A stretch of DNA of 64,000 bases, taken from assembly GCF_023822005.2 (NCBI RefSeq), contig NZ_CP098806.1, positions 4,834,501 through 4,898,500 on the forward strand. The letters are read 5' to 3'. The translations under genes were made by a program, and so were the position numbers. Positions 1 through 8,119 of this stretch are shown here, piece after piece. The notes beneath the pieces were generated by a model. That model was not told the DNA's origin, ran no database searches, and saw only the letters and a list, made by a program, of their open reading frames with translations. The DNA is from Dyadobacter fanqingshengii. Its GTDB lineage: Bacteria; Bacteroidota; Bacteroidia; Cytophagales; Spirosomataceae. How positions within the stretch are numbered: position 1 is the first letter of the stretch; every line of letters starts with the position of its first letter.

Positions 1-667
1 GCATATCGATCATTTTGTTGCCTTTTACTTTACCTAAACGGATCATTACAGCCGTTGAGATCATATTAAGGACTAATTTCTGAGCAGTTCCGGATTTCAT
101 TCTCGTGCTTCCTGTTAAAAATTCAGGTCCTACCACGACTTCCACCGGGAATTCCGCGGCCTTTGCGACCGGCGAACCATTATTACAAACAACACAACCT
201 GTTAGCAAGCCTGCTTTTTGCGCTTCATTCAATCCGCCAATTACATATGGCGTGCGTCCGGAGGCTGCTATGCCTATTAATGTATCGTTTTTATTGGGTT
301 GATAGGGCTCCAAATCCAGCCAAGCCTGGTTCCAGTCATCCTCCGCATTTTCAACGGCCTTCCTGATTGCCGTATCCCCGCCAGCAATAATTCCAACCAC
401 CAGATCAAACGGAACGCCGAACGTTGGCGGACATTCCGAGGCATCTACAACGCCCAGTCTACCGCTGGTGCCGGCCCCAATATAAAATATCCGTCCACCT
501 TTCTGCATCCGCGGAACAATTTGCGATACAAGCGCTTCTATCTGTGGAAGTGATTTTTCAACAGCATTTGGAACCGTTTTATCTTCTTGATTAATGGAAG
601 ATAAAATATCCTGAACGCTCATTTTTTCAAGATCATTGTAATTGGAAGACGACTCGGTGGTTAGCAT
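1..667 (-). CDS. murQ: N-acetylmuramic acid 6-phosphate etherase, 5' part (runs off the window)
   Basis: MurQ cleaves the D-lactyl ether of N-acetylmuramic acid 6-phosphate to give GlcNAc-6-phosphate during peptidoglycan recycling in the cytoplasm. Reading the minus strand from the ATG at 665-667 gives an uninterrupted frame of 222 codons to the window edge, so the C-terminal part is missing here. It shows the SIS-domain signature of the family: the phosphosugar-binding stretch FYIGAGTSGRLGVVDASECP near residue 60, then GIAASGRTPYVIGGL and the family motif GPEFLTGSTRMKSGTAQK. The start is followed by TTESSSNYNDLEKMS, the usual MurQ N-terminus. It is divergent from the ilv operon and shares its upstream region. 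The family assignment is firm; nothing can be said about the missing end. Confidence 0.95.
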   Translation of the reverse strand, partial: MLTTESSSNYNDLEKMSVQDILSSINQEDKTVPNAVEKSLPQIEALVSQIVPRMQKGGRIFYIGAGTSGRLGVVDASECPPTFGVPFDLVVGIIAGGDTAIRKAVENAEDDWNQAWLDLEPYQPNKNDTLIGIAASGRTPYVIGGLNEAQKAGLLTGCVVCNNGSPVAKAAEFPVEVVVGPEFLTGSTRMKSGTAQKLVLNMISTAVMIRLGKVKGNKMIDM

Positions 668-775
668 AAGATTGGATTTTGGAATGGTCAAAAGTAAATA
701 TTTTCGTCAAATCATCAATTAGCAAAGTTTAATTTGGTATTAATCTTAGAATATCTTCAAAAAATCGCGCGAATG

Positions 776-807
776 TTTGGAAAATAAAAAGATACCCTTC
801 TAATTTG
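776..807 (+). promoter_or_regulatory. Predicted Bacteroidota-type promoter of the ilv operon
   Basis: TTTGG at 776-780 and TAATTTG at 801-807 are separated by 20 nt. This resembles the Bacteroidota housekeeping promoter (TTTG, 19-21 nt, TAnnTTTG), with one base missing in the -7 element. Transcription would start near 813-816, upstream of the palindrome and the leader peptide. Inferred from consensus only. Confidence 0.45.
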
Positions 808-825
808 TATTGCCAATATGAAATC

Positions 826-839
826 AGCGAAATTTCGCT
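826..839 (+). promoter_or_regulatory. 14-nt palindrome upstream of the ilv leader peptide
   Basis: AGCGAAATTTCGCT is a perfect palindrome. Its 12-nt core GCGAAATTTCGC recurs upstream of the leuA leader (14657-14668) at almost the same distance from the predicted -7 element (19 versus 18 nt between). It could be a dimer-binding operator just downstream of the transcription start, or a short hairpin at the 5' end of the transcript. Which protein, if any, binds is unknown. Confidence 0.5.
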
Positions 840-858
840 AACCAATAATTTTACGCTA

Positions 859-906
859 ATGAAATTCATTTTAATCGTCCCAGTTCTAATTCTAGTCACG
901 TCTTAG
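859..906 (+). CDS. ilv operon leader peptide (15 aa, Ile/Leu/Val-rich)
   Basis: The frame reads MKFILIVPVLILVTS and then TAG. Three Ile, three Leu and three Val codons make nine of 15 residues, with an almost unbroken run from residue 4 to 13. Two of the Leu codons are CTA, which E. coli and Salmonella leu leaders also use. The stop codon lies one nucleotide before the first arm of the downstream antiterminator (908-917). This is the expected geometry for ribosome-mediated attenuation: a ribosome starved of branched-chain aminoacyl-tRNA would stall inside the run, while a ribosome reaching the stop would cover the arm. There is no Shine-Dalgarno sequence, as is usual in Bacteroidota. The peptide itself probably has no function beyond being translated. 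Confidence 0.85.
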   Translation: MKFILIVPVLILVTS

Positions 907-907
907 C

Positions 908-948
908 GTGAGTGAGGACGATCGCATATAACCTGGCACCTCACTCAC
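908..948 (+). promoter_or_regulatory. Antiterminator pairing of the ilv attenuator
   Basis: GTGAGTGAGG (908-917) is the exact reverse complement of CCTCACTCAC (939-948), giving a 10-bp stem. The second arm overlaps the 5' arm of the terminator (937-946), so the two structures exclude each other. A third alternative, TCACG (896-900) with CGTGA (907-911), loops out the leader stop codon and can act as the competing 1:2 hairpin. Together these give the classic four-segment attenuator. Confidence 0.8.
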
Positions 949-970
949 CGCACTGAATGAGGTGTTTTTA
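937..970 (+). terminator. Intrinsic terminator of the ilv attenuator
   Basis: CACCTCACTC (937-946) pairs with GAATGAGGTG (955-964): seven pairs, one C-A mismatch, two more pairs, an eight-nucleotide loop, then TTTTTATTT. It ends about 18 nt before the ilvD start codon, so termination would remove the whole operon. Its 5' arm is shared with the antiterminator. Confidence 0.8.
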
Positions 971-987
971 TTTACCACATATTCACC

Positions 988-2673
988 ATGTCGACAGAAC
1001 TTAACAGATTTTCGAAAACCCTAACACAAGAAGTAACCAATCCAGCAGCGCAGGCCATGCTTTATGGCATCGGGTTGAAGGAAGAAGATTTTGCCAAACC
1101 ACAAATTGGGATTGCGAGCACAGGTTATGAAGGTAACCCTTGCAATATGCACTTAAACGGACTTTCAGTTTATGTGAAACAAGGTGTTACTGCCAATGAT
1201 ATGATTGGTTTGATCTTTAACACAATCGGCGTTTCTGACGGTATGACCAATGGAAATGACGGCATGCGTTACTCGTTGCCAAGTCGTGATATTATTGCCG
1301 ATTCAATTGAAACCGTGGTTTCTGCACAATGGTATGACGGTGTGATTGCGGTTGTGGGATGTGATAAAAATATGCCGGGCGCTGTGATGGCGATGGCGCG
1401 GTTGGATCGCCCTGCGATTATGGTTTATGGCGGAACTATCCGTTCAGGACATTATAAAGGACAAAAACTCGATATCGTTTCGGCATTTGAGGCGCTTGGA
1501 AAGAAGTTTGCCAACAACATTTCAGACGAAGATTTCAAGGGAGTTATTCAAAATTCAATTCCTGGTCAGGGCGCTTGCGGTGGCATGTACACGGCAAACA
1601 CGATGGCGGCTTCCATTGAAGCAATGGGAATGAGTTTGCCATTCAGCAGTTCTTACCCGGCTACGCATGAAGGCAAGCAGGATGAATGTAAGAAAATCGG
1701 CGCTGCGATGAAAAAGCTTTTGGAAATGAATATCACTCCAAAAGAAGTTATTACTAAAAAATCGCTTGAAAACGCATTAACGGTGGTTATGGCGCTTGGA
1801 GGTTCCACAAATGCAGCATTGCACTTCCTGGCGATTGCGCGTTCAGCGGGTCTTTCCTTAACATTGGATGACATTCAGGCTATTTCAGATCGCACGCCGT
1901 TTATCGCGGATTTGAAGCCAAGCGGTAAATATTACATGGAAGATATTCTGGAAATCGGCGGGGTTCCTGCCATTACTAAATATTTGTATTCCAAAGGCTT
2001 GATCCACGGAGATTGCATTACGGTAACAGGCAAAACGGTTGCTGAAAACCTTGCGGAAGCGCCTGATCTTAATTTTGATACACAAAAAATGGTATTCCCA
2101 TTGGAGCAAGCCATTAAATCAAGCGGTCACATTCAGATCATGTATGGTAACCTTACGCCAAATGGCGCGGTTGCGAAAATCACTGGAAAAGAAGGGATGA
2201 CTTTCGATGGCGAAGCAAAGGTTTGCGAGCATGAGTCGCAGATCATTAACATGCTTTCAAAAGGTGAAATTAAAGCAGGTCATGTGGTTGTGATCCGTAA
2301 TGCTGGTCCAAAAGGTGGCCCGGGCATGTCGGAAATGTTAAAACCAACATCGGCAGTAATGGGAGCAGGACTGGGAGACAAGATTGCATTGATCACCGAC
2401 GGCCGTTTCTCAGGCGGAACGCACGGATTCGTGGTTGGCCACATTACGCCTGAAGCATTCGACGGCGGACCAATTGCATTGGTTAAAGACGGCGACCGAA
2501 TTTCCATCGATGCCAACACCCGCCAGTTAACATTGCACATTTCCGACGAAGAAATGGCAGCCCGAAAAGCACAATGGGTGCAACCCGCGCCACTTTTCAC
2601 AAAAGGAATGCTGGGAAGATACATCAGAACCGTAAAATCCGCCAGCGAAGGCTGCGTAACGGACGAAGCGTAA
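988..2673 (+). CDS. ilvD: Dihydroxy-acid dehydratase
   Basis: IlvD dehydrates 2,3-dihydroxy-isovalerate and 2,3-dihydroxy-3-methylvalerate to the 2-keto acids, the third common step of Val, Leu and Ile synthesis. The protein has 561 residues, normal for the IlvD/Edd family. Candidate Fe-S ligands are Cys52 (GNPCNMH), Cys124 (VGCDKNMPG, a family hallmark) and Cys196 ([14 protein letters not shown]). The C-terminal [15 protein letters not shown] motif is also typical. The ATG lies 18 nt after the attenuator terminator. It is the first structural gene of the operon ilvD - cassette - ilvB - ilvN - ilvC, and its expression is probably set by read-through of that attenuator. Confidence 0.97.
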   Translation: MSTELNRFSKTLTQEVTNPAAQAMLYGIGLKEEDFAKPQIGIASTGYEGNPCNMHLNGLSVYVKQGVTANDMIGLIFNTIGVSDGMTNGNDGMRYSLPSRDIIADSIETVVSAQWYDGVIAVVGCDKNMPGAVMAMARLDRPAIMVYGGTIRSGHYKGQKLDIVSAFEALGKKFANNISDEDFKGVIQNSIPGQGACGGMYTANTMAASIEAMGMSLPFSSSYPATHEGKQDECKKIGAAMKKLLEMNITPKEVITKKSLENALTVVMALGGSTNAALHFLAIARSAGLSLTLDDIQAISDRTPFIADLKPSGKYYMEDILEIGGVPAITKYLYSKGLIHGDCITVTGKTVAENLAEAPDLNFDTQKMVFPLEQAIKSSGHIQIMYGNLTPNGAVAKITGKEGMTFDGEAKVCEHESQIINMLSKGEIKAGHVVVIRNAGPKGGPGMSEMLKPTSAVMGAGLGDKIALITDGRFSGGTHGFVVGHITPEAFDGGPIALVKDGDRISIDANTRQLTLHISDEEMAARKAQWVQPAPLFTKGMLGRYIRTVKSASEGCVTDEA

Positions 2674-2685
2674 ACGAAATAGCCT

Positions 2686-2895
2686 ATGAAAAGCGAATTT
2701 AAGTTAGACAGGACAGCATTTCACGCAGGATCTCATCAGGAAACCGAAAAATATTATGCTAAGAATCAACCAAAAACACCAAACGAACGGTTGGTAGCGG
2801 CTAATTACCTGAATAGTGTCGCTTTTCAATTTGACATAGATAATCCGCCGAAAATGGACAGAACAGCCTTTTCAATGCGGAAACACACATTGTAA
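2686..2895 (+). CDS. Small hypothetical protein with duplicated DRTAF motif (69 aa)
   Basis: I do not recognise a characterised function. The protein carries the same short motif twice, LDRTAF at residues 7-12 and MDRTAF at 57-62, separated by a polar stretch with YLNSVAFQFD. It starts 12 nt after ilvD, and its TAA overlaps the ATG of the next gene (TAATG), so the two are probably translationally coupled. That arrangement, and a nucleotidyltransferase-like partner, suggest an accessory or antitoxin-like partner protein, but this is inference. No signal peptide or membrane segment is visible. Confidence 0.7.
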   Translation: MKSEFKLDRTAFHAGSHQETEKYYAKNQPKTPNERLVAANYLNSVAFQFDIDNPPKMDRTAFSMRKHTL

Positions 2896-3359
2896 TGGCA
2901 AATATCTTCAATGATGACTTTCAGGATTTTTTGAAATCATTAAACGAAAGTGAGGTCGAATACATATTGGTTGGCGGTTACTCGGTTATCCTGCACGGAT
3001 ATTCAAGAACAACGGGTGATATGGATATTTGGGTTAATAAGACAAAGAATAACTACTCGAGAATAGCACAGGCATTTGGAAAATTTGGGATGCCGCTGTT
3101 TGATATGACTGAGGAAAATTTTTTGTCTAATCCGAAATTTGATGTTTTCACATTTGGAAGAGCGCCCGTTTCGATAGATATCATTACCAATTTGAAAGGC
3201 CTGGAATTCGATTATGCCTTCAAAAATGCATCGGATCATATTGTAGACGACCTAACGATCAGGTTGATTCATTACAAAGATCTGATTACAGCAAAAAAGG
3301 CGGCCGGAAGGCCAAGAGATATTAATGACATTGAAAATCTTGAAAATTCACCCGACTAA
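2895..3359 (+). CDS. Nucleotidyltransferase-fold protein (DUF6036/AbiEii-like)
   Basis: This 154-residue protein has a minimal nucleotidyltransferase signature: GGYSVILHGYSRTTGDMDIW near residue 27, meaning GG followed 13 residues later by DMD, and a later acidic position in PVSIDIITNL. The C-terminal RLIHYKDLITAKKAAGRPRD resembles the DUF6036/AbiEii-like group common in Bacteroidota. Such proteins often sit in two-gene cassettes and some relatives are toxins, but activity has to be inferred here. It overlaps the preceding small gene by one nucleotide and is followed after 15 nt by ilvB, so it is embedded in the ilv operon without being part of the pathway. Confidence 0.8.
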   Translation: MANIFNDDFQDFLKSLNESEVEYILVGGYSVILHGYSRTTGDMDIWVNKTKNNYSRIAQAFGKFGMPLFDMTEENFLSNPKFDVFTFGRAPVSIDIITNLKGLEFDYAFKNASDHIVDDLTIRLIHYKDLITAKKAAGRPRDINDIENLENSPD

Positions 3360-3374
3360 ATAAATAGAGGAGTC

Positions 3375-5135
3375 ATGGGATTTAATGAAAATCAAACACA
3401 GACATTGCAAGCTGTTGAGCCGGTGGCTTCGATTGCTAAGCCGGAGTTGATCAATGGTTCACATGCGTTGATCCAATCGTTGATAGCGGAAGGCGTTGAG
3501 ACCATTTTCGGATATCCGGGCGGGGCGATCATGCCGGTTTATGACGCGATTTATGATTATCAGGATCAGGTTAACCACATTCTGGTGCGCCATGAGCAAG
3601 GTGCGGCGCACGCGGCGGAAGGTTTTGCACGCATTACGGGTGAAGTGGGCGTCTGCCTGGTGACATCTGGCCCAGGAGCAACGAACCTTGTAACTGGGAT
3701 CGCTGATGCGATAATCGACTCAACACCAATGGTTTGCATTGTGGGTCAGGTGGCATCTCATTTGCTGGGAACGGATGCATTCCAAGAAACAGATGTAATG
3801 GGCGTTACCATTCCGATCACAAAATGGAATTACCAGATTACCAATGCGGATGAAGTTCCTGAAATTATTGCAAAAGCATTTTATATAGCAAAATCCGGTC
3901 GTCCGGGACCAGTCCTGATCGACATTACCAAGGATGCGCAGCAGAAGTTGATGACGAGGCCTTTTGTTCACAAAAAATGTGAGAAATTGGTTAGTTATCA
4001 TCCACGCCTGTCTCCGAAAGAGGAGCAGGTTGCCGCGGCTGCAAAATTGATCAATAATGCGAAACGTCCGTTCGTTTTTTTCGGACATGGGGTTCAGATT
4101 GCCAATGCCGAAGCTGAATTAATTCAATTTCTTGAAAAAACAGACATTCCGGCTGCTTCAACATTGCTCGGACTTTCGTCTGTTTCCGTTGACCACCCGA
4201 ATTATGTGGGCTGGCTGGGAATGCATGGAAATTACGGAACAAACGTCCTTACCAATCAGTGTGACGTCATTATCGCGATAGGAATGCGTTTCGATGACCG
4301 TGTAACAGGCGATTTGAGCCGTTATGCAAAGCAGGCGAAGGTTGTTCATATTGAAATTGATCCTGCTGAAATTGACAAGATCGTAAAAGCGGACGCACCT
4401 GTTGTGGGTGATGCCAAAAGGGCGCTTGAAATGCTGCTTCCTTTGGTGAAGGAAAATAATCACGAAGCATGGCGCGCTGAATTCAAAAGATACGATGCCA
4501 TTGAGGATCAGAAAATTACACAGCCCGAACTTGCTCCAACGACGGAAAAGATCAAAATGGCTGAGGTGATCCGCACGCTTTCAAATAAAACAAAAGGGGA
4601 AGCGGTGATCGTTGCGGATGTGGGCCAGCACCAGATGATGACGGCGCGTTATTATCAGTTCAAAAAACCGAACTCGTTCATCACTTCTGGTGGATTGGGA
4701 ACAATGGGCTTTGCATTACCCGCATCATTTGGTGCAAAAGTGGGAGCGCCTGATCGTGAGGTCGTTGCGATCATTGGTGATGGCTGTTTCCAAATGACAA
4801 TCCAGGAGTTGGGAACCATTGCACAGAGCGGTTTGCCTGTTAAGATCATTATTTTGAATAACAATTTCCTTGGAATGGTGCGCCAGTGGCAACAACTTTT
4901 CCACCAGAAACGCTATTCATTCGTTGAGCTGCAAAACCCTGACTTTATCACCATTGCAAAAGGTTTTGGAATAGACGGACATACTTGTGACGCCAGGGAA
5001 AATTTGAATGATTCGCTGGACAAAATGCTGGCATCTGACAAGCCATATTTATTGGAAGTGTTGGTAGAAAAAGAGGAAAATGTGTTCCCAATGGTTCCAA
5101 CCGGAGCTTGCGTGGCAGATATCAGATTGGAATAA
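3375..5135 (+). CDS. ilvB: Acetolactate synthase, large (catalytic) subunit
   Basis: The thiamine-diphosphate enzyme condenses pyruvate with pyruvate or 2-oxobutyrate to acetolactate or acetohydroxybutyrate, the first common step of branched-chain synthesis. At 586 residues it has family length. Visible are GYPGGAIMPVYDA near residue 46, the catalytic glutamate in RHEQGAAHAAEG (Glu74), and the ThDP/Mg motif beginning with GDG at 468-470 and ending in LNNNFLGMVRQWQ. The first 25 residues are a variable extension. Unusually for this genome the start is preceded by GAGGAG, a possible Shine-Dalgarno sequence. The regulatory subunit gene follows 18 nt downstream. Confidence 0.97.
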   Translation: MGFNENQTQTLQAVEPVASIAKPELINGSHALIQSLIAEGVETIFGYPGGAIMPVYDAIYDYQDQVNHILVRHEQGAAHAAEGFARITGEVGVCLVTSGPGATNLVTGIADAIIDSTPMVCIVGQVASHLLGTDAFQETDVMGVTIPITKWNYQITNADEVPEIIAKAFYIAKSGRPGPVLIDITKDAQQKLMTRPFVHKKCEKLVSYHPRLSPKEEQVAAAAKLINNAKRPFVFFGHGVQIANAEAELIQFLEKTDIPAASTLLGLSSVSVDHPNYVGWLGMHGNYGTNVLTNQCDVIIAIGMRFDDRVTGDLSRYAKQAKVVHIEIDPAEIDKIVKADAPVVGDAKRALEMLLPLVKENNHEAWRAEFKRYDAIEDQKITQPELAPTTEKIKMAEVIRTLSNKTKGEAVIVADVGQHQMMTARYYQFKKPNSFITSGGLGTMGFALPASFGAKVGAPDREVVAIIGDGCFQMTIQELGTIAQSGLPVKIIILNNNFLGMVRQWQQLFHQKRYSFVELQNPDFITIAKGFGIDGHTCDARENLNDSLDKMLASDKPYLLEVLVEKEENVFPMVPTGACVADIRLE

Positions 5136-5153
5136 TTTAGACATTAATTGATC

Positions 5154-5687
5154 ATGACAACATACACCATTTGTGTTTTTACAGAAAATACGATTGGTAT
5201 TCTGAACAAGATTACCACCATTCTGACGCGCAGACGCATTAACATCGATAGTCTTACGGTTTCCGAAACGGAGCGTAAGGGTATTTCAAGGTTTACCATC
5301 GTCATTCGCCATGAGTCGCGCGACGCAGTTGAAAAACTCGTCCGCCAGATCCGTAAGGTGATTGAAGTGCTGGCTGTTTTTGGTTATCTCAATGACGACA
5401 TCGCTTACAATGAGATCGCATTGTTTAAAATCTCAACACCAATCGGCGCAAAACCGCTTGACATTGAGACCATTAACAAGACATACAAAGCATGGGTCGT
5501 TTACTGGCACCTGACTTATGTGATCATTCAGAAGACGGGCACGGAAGAAGAAATTTTTGAATTCTTTGACTACATCAAGCCACACGAGATCCTGGAATTT
5601 GTAAGATCGGGCCGTGTTGCGGTAAGCAAGTCTCCTCAAACGCTGGTGGATTATCTTCCTGAGGCTGAGTGGGAGTATTATCAGTAG
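5154..5687 (+). CDS. ilvN: Acetolactate synthase, small (regulatory) subunit
   Basis: IlvN binds the catalytic subunit and confers valine feedback control. The 177-residue protein begins with a typical ACT domain (TTYTICVFTENTIGILNKIT, then RRRINIDSLTVSETE) and has the C-terminal ALS_ss_C-like region, ending in DYLPEAEWEYYQ. I take the ATG at 5154 as start; an in-frame TTG two codons earlier is less likely. It follows ilvB directly, as usual. About 60 nt separate it from ilvC. Confidence 0.95.
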   Translation: MTTYTICVFTENTIGILNKITTILTRRRINIDSLTVSETERKGISRFTIVIRHESRDAVEKLVRQIRKVIEVLAVFGYLNDDIAYNEIALFKISTPIGAKPLDIETINKTYKAWVVYWHLTYVIIQKTGTEEEIFEFFDYIKPHEILEFVRSGRVAVSKSPQTLVDYLPEAEWEYYQ

Positions 5688-5748
5688 TCGGGCAACTTTA
5701 CCTAATATTGTTTTTAAATCGAGTAATCAATAATCCAATCAATAATCA

Positions 5749-6795
5749 ATGGCAAAATTAAATTTCGGCGGGCTCGAAGAAGAAGTAGTAACCCGTGAAG
5801 AATTTCCTCTTGAAAAGGCACGTGAAGTACTTTCTAACGAAACCATAGCTGTAATTGGTTACGGCGTACAAGGCCCAGGCCAAAGCTTGAACATGCGCGA
5901 CAACGGATTCAATGTGATCGTTGGCCAACGCAAAGGAGGTAAATCGTGGGACAAAGCCGTTGCTGACGGATGGGTTCCTGGCGAAACACTTTTCGAATTG
6001 GAAGAAGCATTGGCAAAAGGAACAATCATTTGTTACCTGCTTTCCGACGCCGCTCAAATTGAATTATGGCCGACCGTTAAGGCTAACCTTACTGCTGGAA
6101 AATCATTGTATTTCTCACACGGTTTCGGTGTAACTTATAAAGATCAAACTGGAATTATCCCTCCTGCTGATGTAGACGTGTATCTGGTTGCTCCAAAAGG
6201 ATCAGGAACTTCACTTCGTCGTTTGTTCGTAGAAGGAAAAGGCTTGAACTCTTCTTTTGCAGTATTCCAGGATGCGACAGGCAAAGCGCGCGAGAAATGT
6301 ATCGCAATGGGAATTGGTGTTGGTTCAGGATATTTGTTCGAAACGGATTTTTACCGTGAAGTTACGTCTGACCTTACTGGCGAGCGCGGAACTTTGATGG
6401 GTGCTATTCAGGGAATATTCGCGGCACAATACGAAGTGTTGCGTTCTAATGGTCACTCTCCATCGGAAGCATTCAACGAAACAGTTGAAGAATTAACGCA
6501 GTCATTGATGCCGCTTGTTGCTGAAAACGGCATGGACTGGATGTACGCGAACTGCTCTACAACCGCACAACGTGGAGCATTGGATTGGTGGAAACCTTTC
6601 CGCGACGCTACCAAGCCTGTTTTTGAACAACTTTACAACTCTGTAAAAAGCGGCGAGCAAGCTAGAATCTCCATCACACGTAATTCACAATCGGATTATC
6701 GCGTGAAATTGGAAGAAGAGTTGGCTGAGCTTCGCGAATCAGAAATGTGGAAAGCCGGCAAAACTGTTCGCAGCCTGCGCCCGGAAAATAACTAA
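5749..6795 (+). CDS. ilvC: Ketol-acid reductoisomerase
   Basis: IlvC isomerises and reduces acetolactate or acetohydroxybutyrate to the dihydroxy acids using NADPH and Mg. It has 348 residues, close to the short class I enzymes. The dinucleotide-binding loop reads VIGYGVQGPGQSLNMRDNG, followed by VGQRKGGKSW. The metal-binding DLTGERGTLMGAIQGIFAAQYE segment and the C-terminal knotted domain (ETVEELTQSLMPLVAENGMDWMY) are present. This is the last gene before a strong terminator, which closes the ilvD-ilvC transcription unit. Confidence 0.97.
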   Translation: MAKLNFGGLEEEVVTREEFPLEKAREVLSNETIAVIGYGVQGPGQSLNMRDNGFNVIVGQRKGGKSWDKAVADGWVPGETLFELEEALAKGTIICYLLSDAAQIELWPTVKANLTAGKSLYFSHGFGVTYKDQTGIIPPADVDVYLVAPKGSGTSLRRLFVEGKGLNSSFAVFQDATGKAREKCIAMGIGVGSGYLFETDFYREVTSDLTGERGTLMGAIQGIFAAQYEVLRSNGHSPSEAFNETVEELTQSLMPLVAENGMDWMYANCSTTAQRGALDWWKPFRDATKPVFEQLYNSVKSGEQARISITRNSQSDYRVKLEEELAELRESEMWKAGKTVRSLRPENN

Positions 6796-6818
6796 TAAGA
6801 ATTATCAATTTGATTAGA

Positions 6819-6854
6819 TATAAAAGCTTTGCAAATGCAAGGCTTTTATATTTT
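6819..6854 (+). terminator. Intrinsic terminator after ilvC
   Basis: TATAAAAGCTTTGC (6819-6832) pairs with GCAAGGCTTTTATA (6837-6850) over 14 bp with one G-T wobble and an AAAT loop, followed by TTTT. It lies just upstream of the ilvA ATG at 6862 and rules out the longer in-frame start at 6829, which would sit inside the hairpin. Confidence 0.85.
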
Positions 6855-6861
6855 AACAGCA

Positions 6862-8118
6862 ATGGATACAGCTCACTCCGCTCCGACATTAGACAATATT
6901 TTTCTCGCTGCTGAAAGGCTTCGCGGGGTCATTAACCACACACCAATATTTTACAATGCACATCTTTCCGAGCATTATCAGGCTAATATTTATCTGAAAA
7001 GGGAAGATTTACAAACCGTGCGTTCCTACAAAATTCGGGGTGCGTATAACAAAATGGCAAGTATGTCAGCCGAAGCACTTGCAGGTGGAATCGTGTGCGC
7101 AAGTGCAGGTAACCATGCGCAAGGCGTTGCATATGCATGTAGGAAAATGCAGGTTAAGGGCGCGATTTTCATGCCGACGACCACGCCTGCGCAGAAGATC
7201 AAACAAGTAAGGTTATTTGGAAATGAATGGATAGAAGTACATCTGGTAGGAGATACTTACGATGATGCATATTATGCGTCAAAAGAATATCAAACCATTA
7301 CGAATGCCGTTTTTGTGCATCCATTCGATGATTTGCAAGTGATTGAGGGTCAAGGAACGGTTGGTTTGGAGATTTTTAAAGATGCCGATTTCAAGATTGA
7401 TTACTTATTGATGGCGATTGGCGGCGGAGGTTTGGCATCAGGCATTTCAACTGTTTTTAAGCAACTTTCTCCTAAAACAAAGTTAATTGGCGTTGAGCCC
7501 GAAGGTTCGCCAACCATGTATCAGGCCATACAGGAAGGTCATGTTGTGACATTGGAACACATTGACAAATTCGTCGATGGCGCAGCTGTCCGCAGGGCTG
7601 GCGAAATCACATTTGAGATTTGCAGCAAAAGTCTGGACAAAGTGATCCTCGTTCCGGAAGGCAAAGTTTGCTCGTCCATTTTGCAGCTTTACAATGAAGA
7701 AGCCATCGTTGCTGAGCCAGCAGGAGCACTCACCGTTGCTGCTTTGGATCTGATAAAAGACGAAATCAAAGGTAAAAACGTCGTCGCACTGATCAGCGGA
7801 GGCAATAATGACATTACAAGAACCGAAGAAATCAAAGAGCGCTCGCTACTTTACGAGGGCTTAAAACATTACTTCATCATTCGCTTCCCACAACGCTCCG
7901 GCGCATTCCGCGAATTCCTGAATGTCCTCGGTCCAAACGACGACATTGCCCGTTTCGAATACGTAAAAAAAACGAACCGTGAGCAAGGCCCGGCATTAGT
8001 AGGCATCGAACTCAAACACCGCGAAGATTTCGCACCATTAATCGAGCGAATGGACGCGAATCGGGTGGTTTACGAGTATTTGAATGATCAGCCGGATTTG
8101 TTTCAATTTATGGTTTGA
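6862..8118 (+). CDS. ilvA: Threonine ammonia-lyase, biosynthetic
   Basis: IlvA deaminates threonine to 2-oxobutyrate, the committed step to isoleucine. The 418-residue protein has the PLP lysine motif in RSYKIRGAYNKM, the phosphate-binding loop AIGGGGLASGIS, and SGGNNDITR near the end of the catalytic domain. One C-terminal ACT-like regulatory domain follows (YFIIRFPQRSGAFREFLNVL), which is the shorter IlvA form, not the two-domain E. coli form. I chose the ATG at 6862 because an upstream in-frame ATG lies within the ilvC terminator. An AraC-type regulator starts one nucleotide after the stop. Confidence 0.95.
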   Translation: MDTAHSAPTLDNIFLAAERLRGVINHTPIFYNAHLSEHYQANIYLKREDLQTVRSYKIRGAYNKMASMSAEALAGGIVCASAGNHAQGVAYACRKMQVKGAIFMPTTTPAQKIKQVRLFGNEWIEVHLVGDTYDDAYYASKEYQTITNAVFVHPFDDLQVIEGQGTVGLEIFKDADFKIDYLLMAIGGGGLASGISTVFKQLSPKTKLIGVEPEGSPTMYQAIQEGHVVTLEHIDKFVDGAAVRRAGEITFEICSKSLDKVILVPEGKVCSSILQLYNEEAIVAEPAGALTVAALDLIKDEIKGKNVVALISGGNNDITRTEEIKERSLLYEGLKHYFIIRFPQRSGAFREFLNVLGPNDDIARFEYVKKTNREQGPALVGIELKHREDFAPLIERMDANRVVYEYLNDQPDLFQFMV

Positions 8119-8119
8119 T

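Noticed and set aside
2280..2624. 114-residue antisense frame inside ilvD
   Set aside because: It is the mirror of a strongly conserved enzyme, without recognisable features; the same holds for long antisense frames in leuC (10237-10716), leuB (13975-14319) and the serpin/LVIVD genes.
6829..6861. Longer N-terminus for IlvA from the ATG at 6829
   Set aside because: The extension would be encoded by the loop and 3' arm of the ilvC terminator hairpin and matches no IlvA N-terminus.
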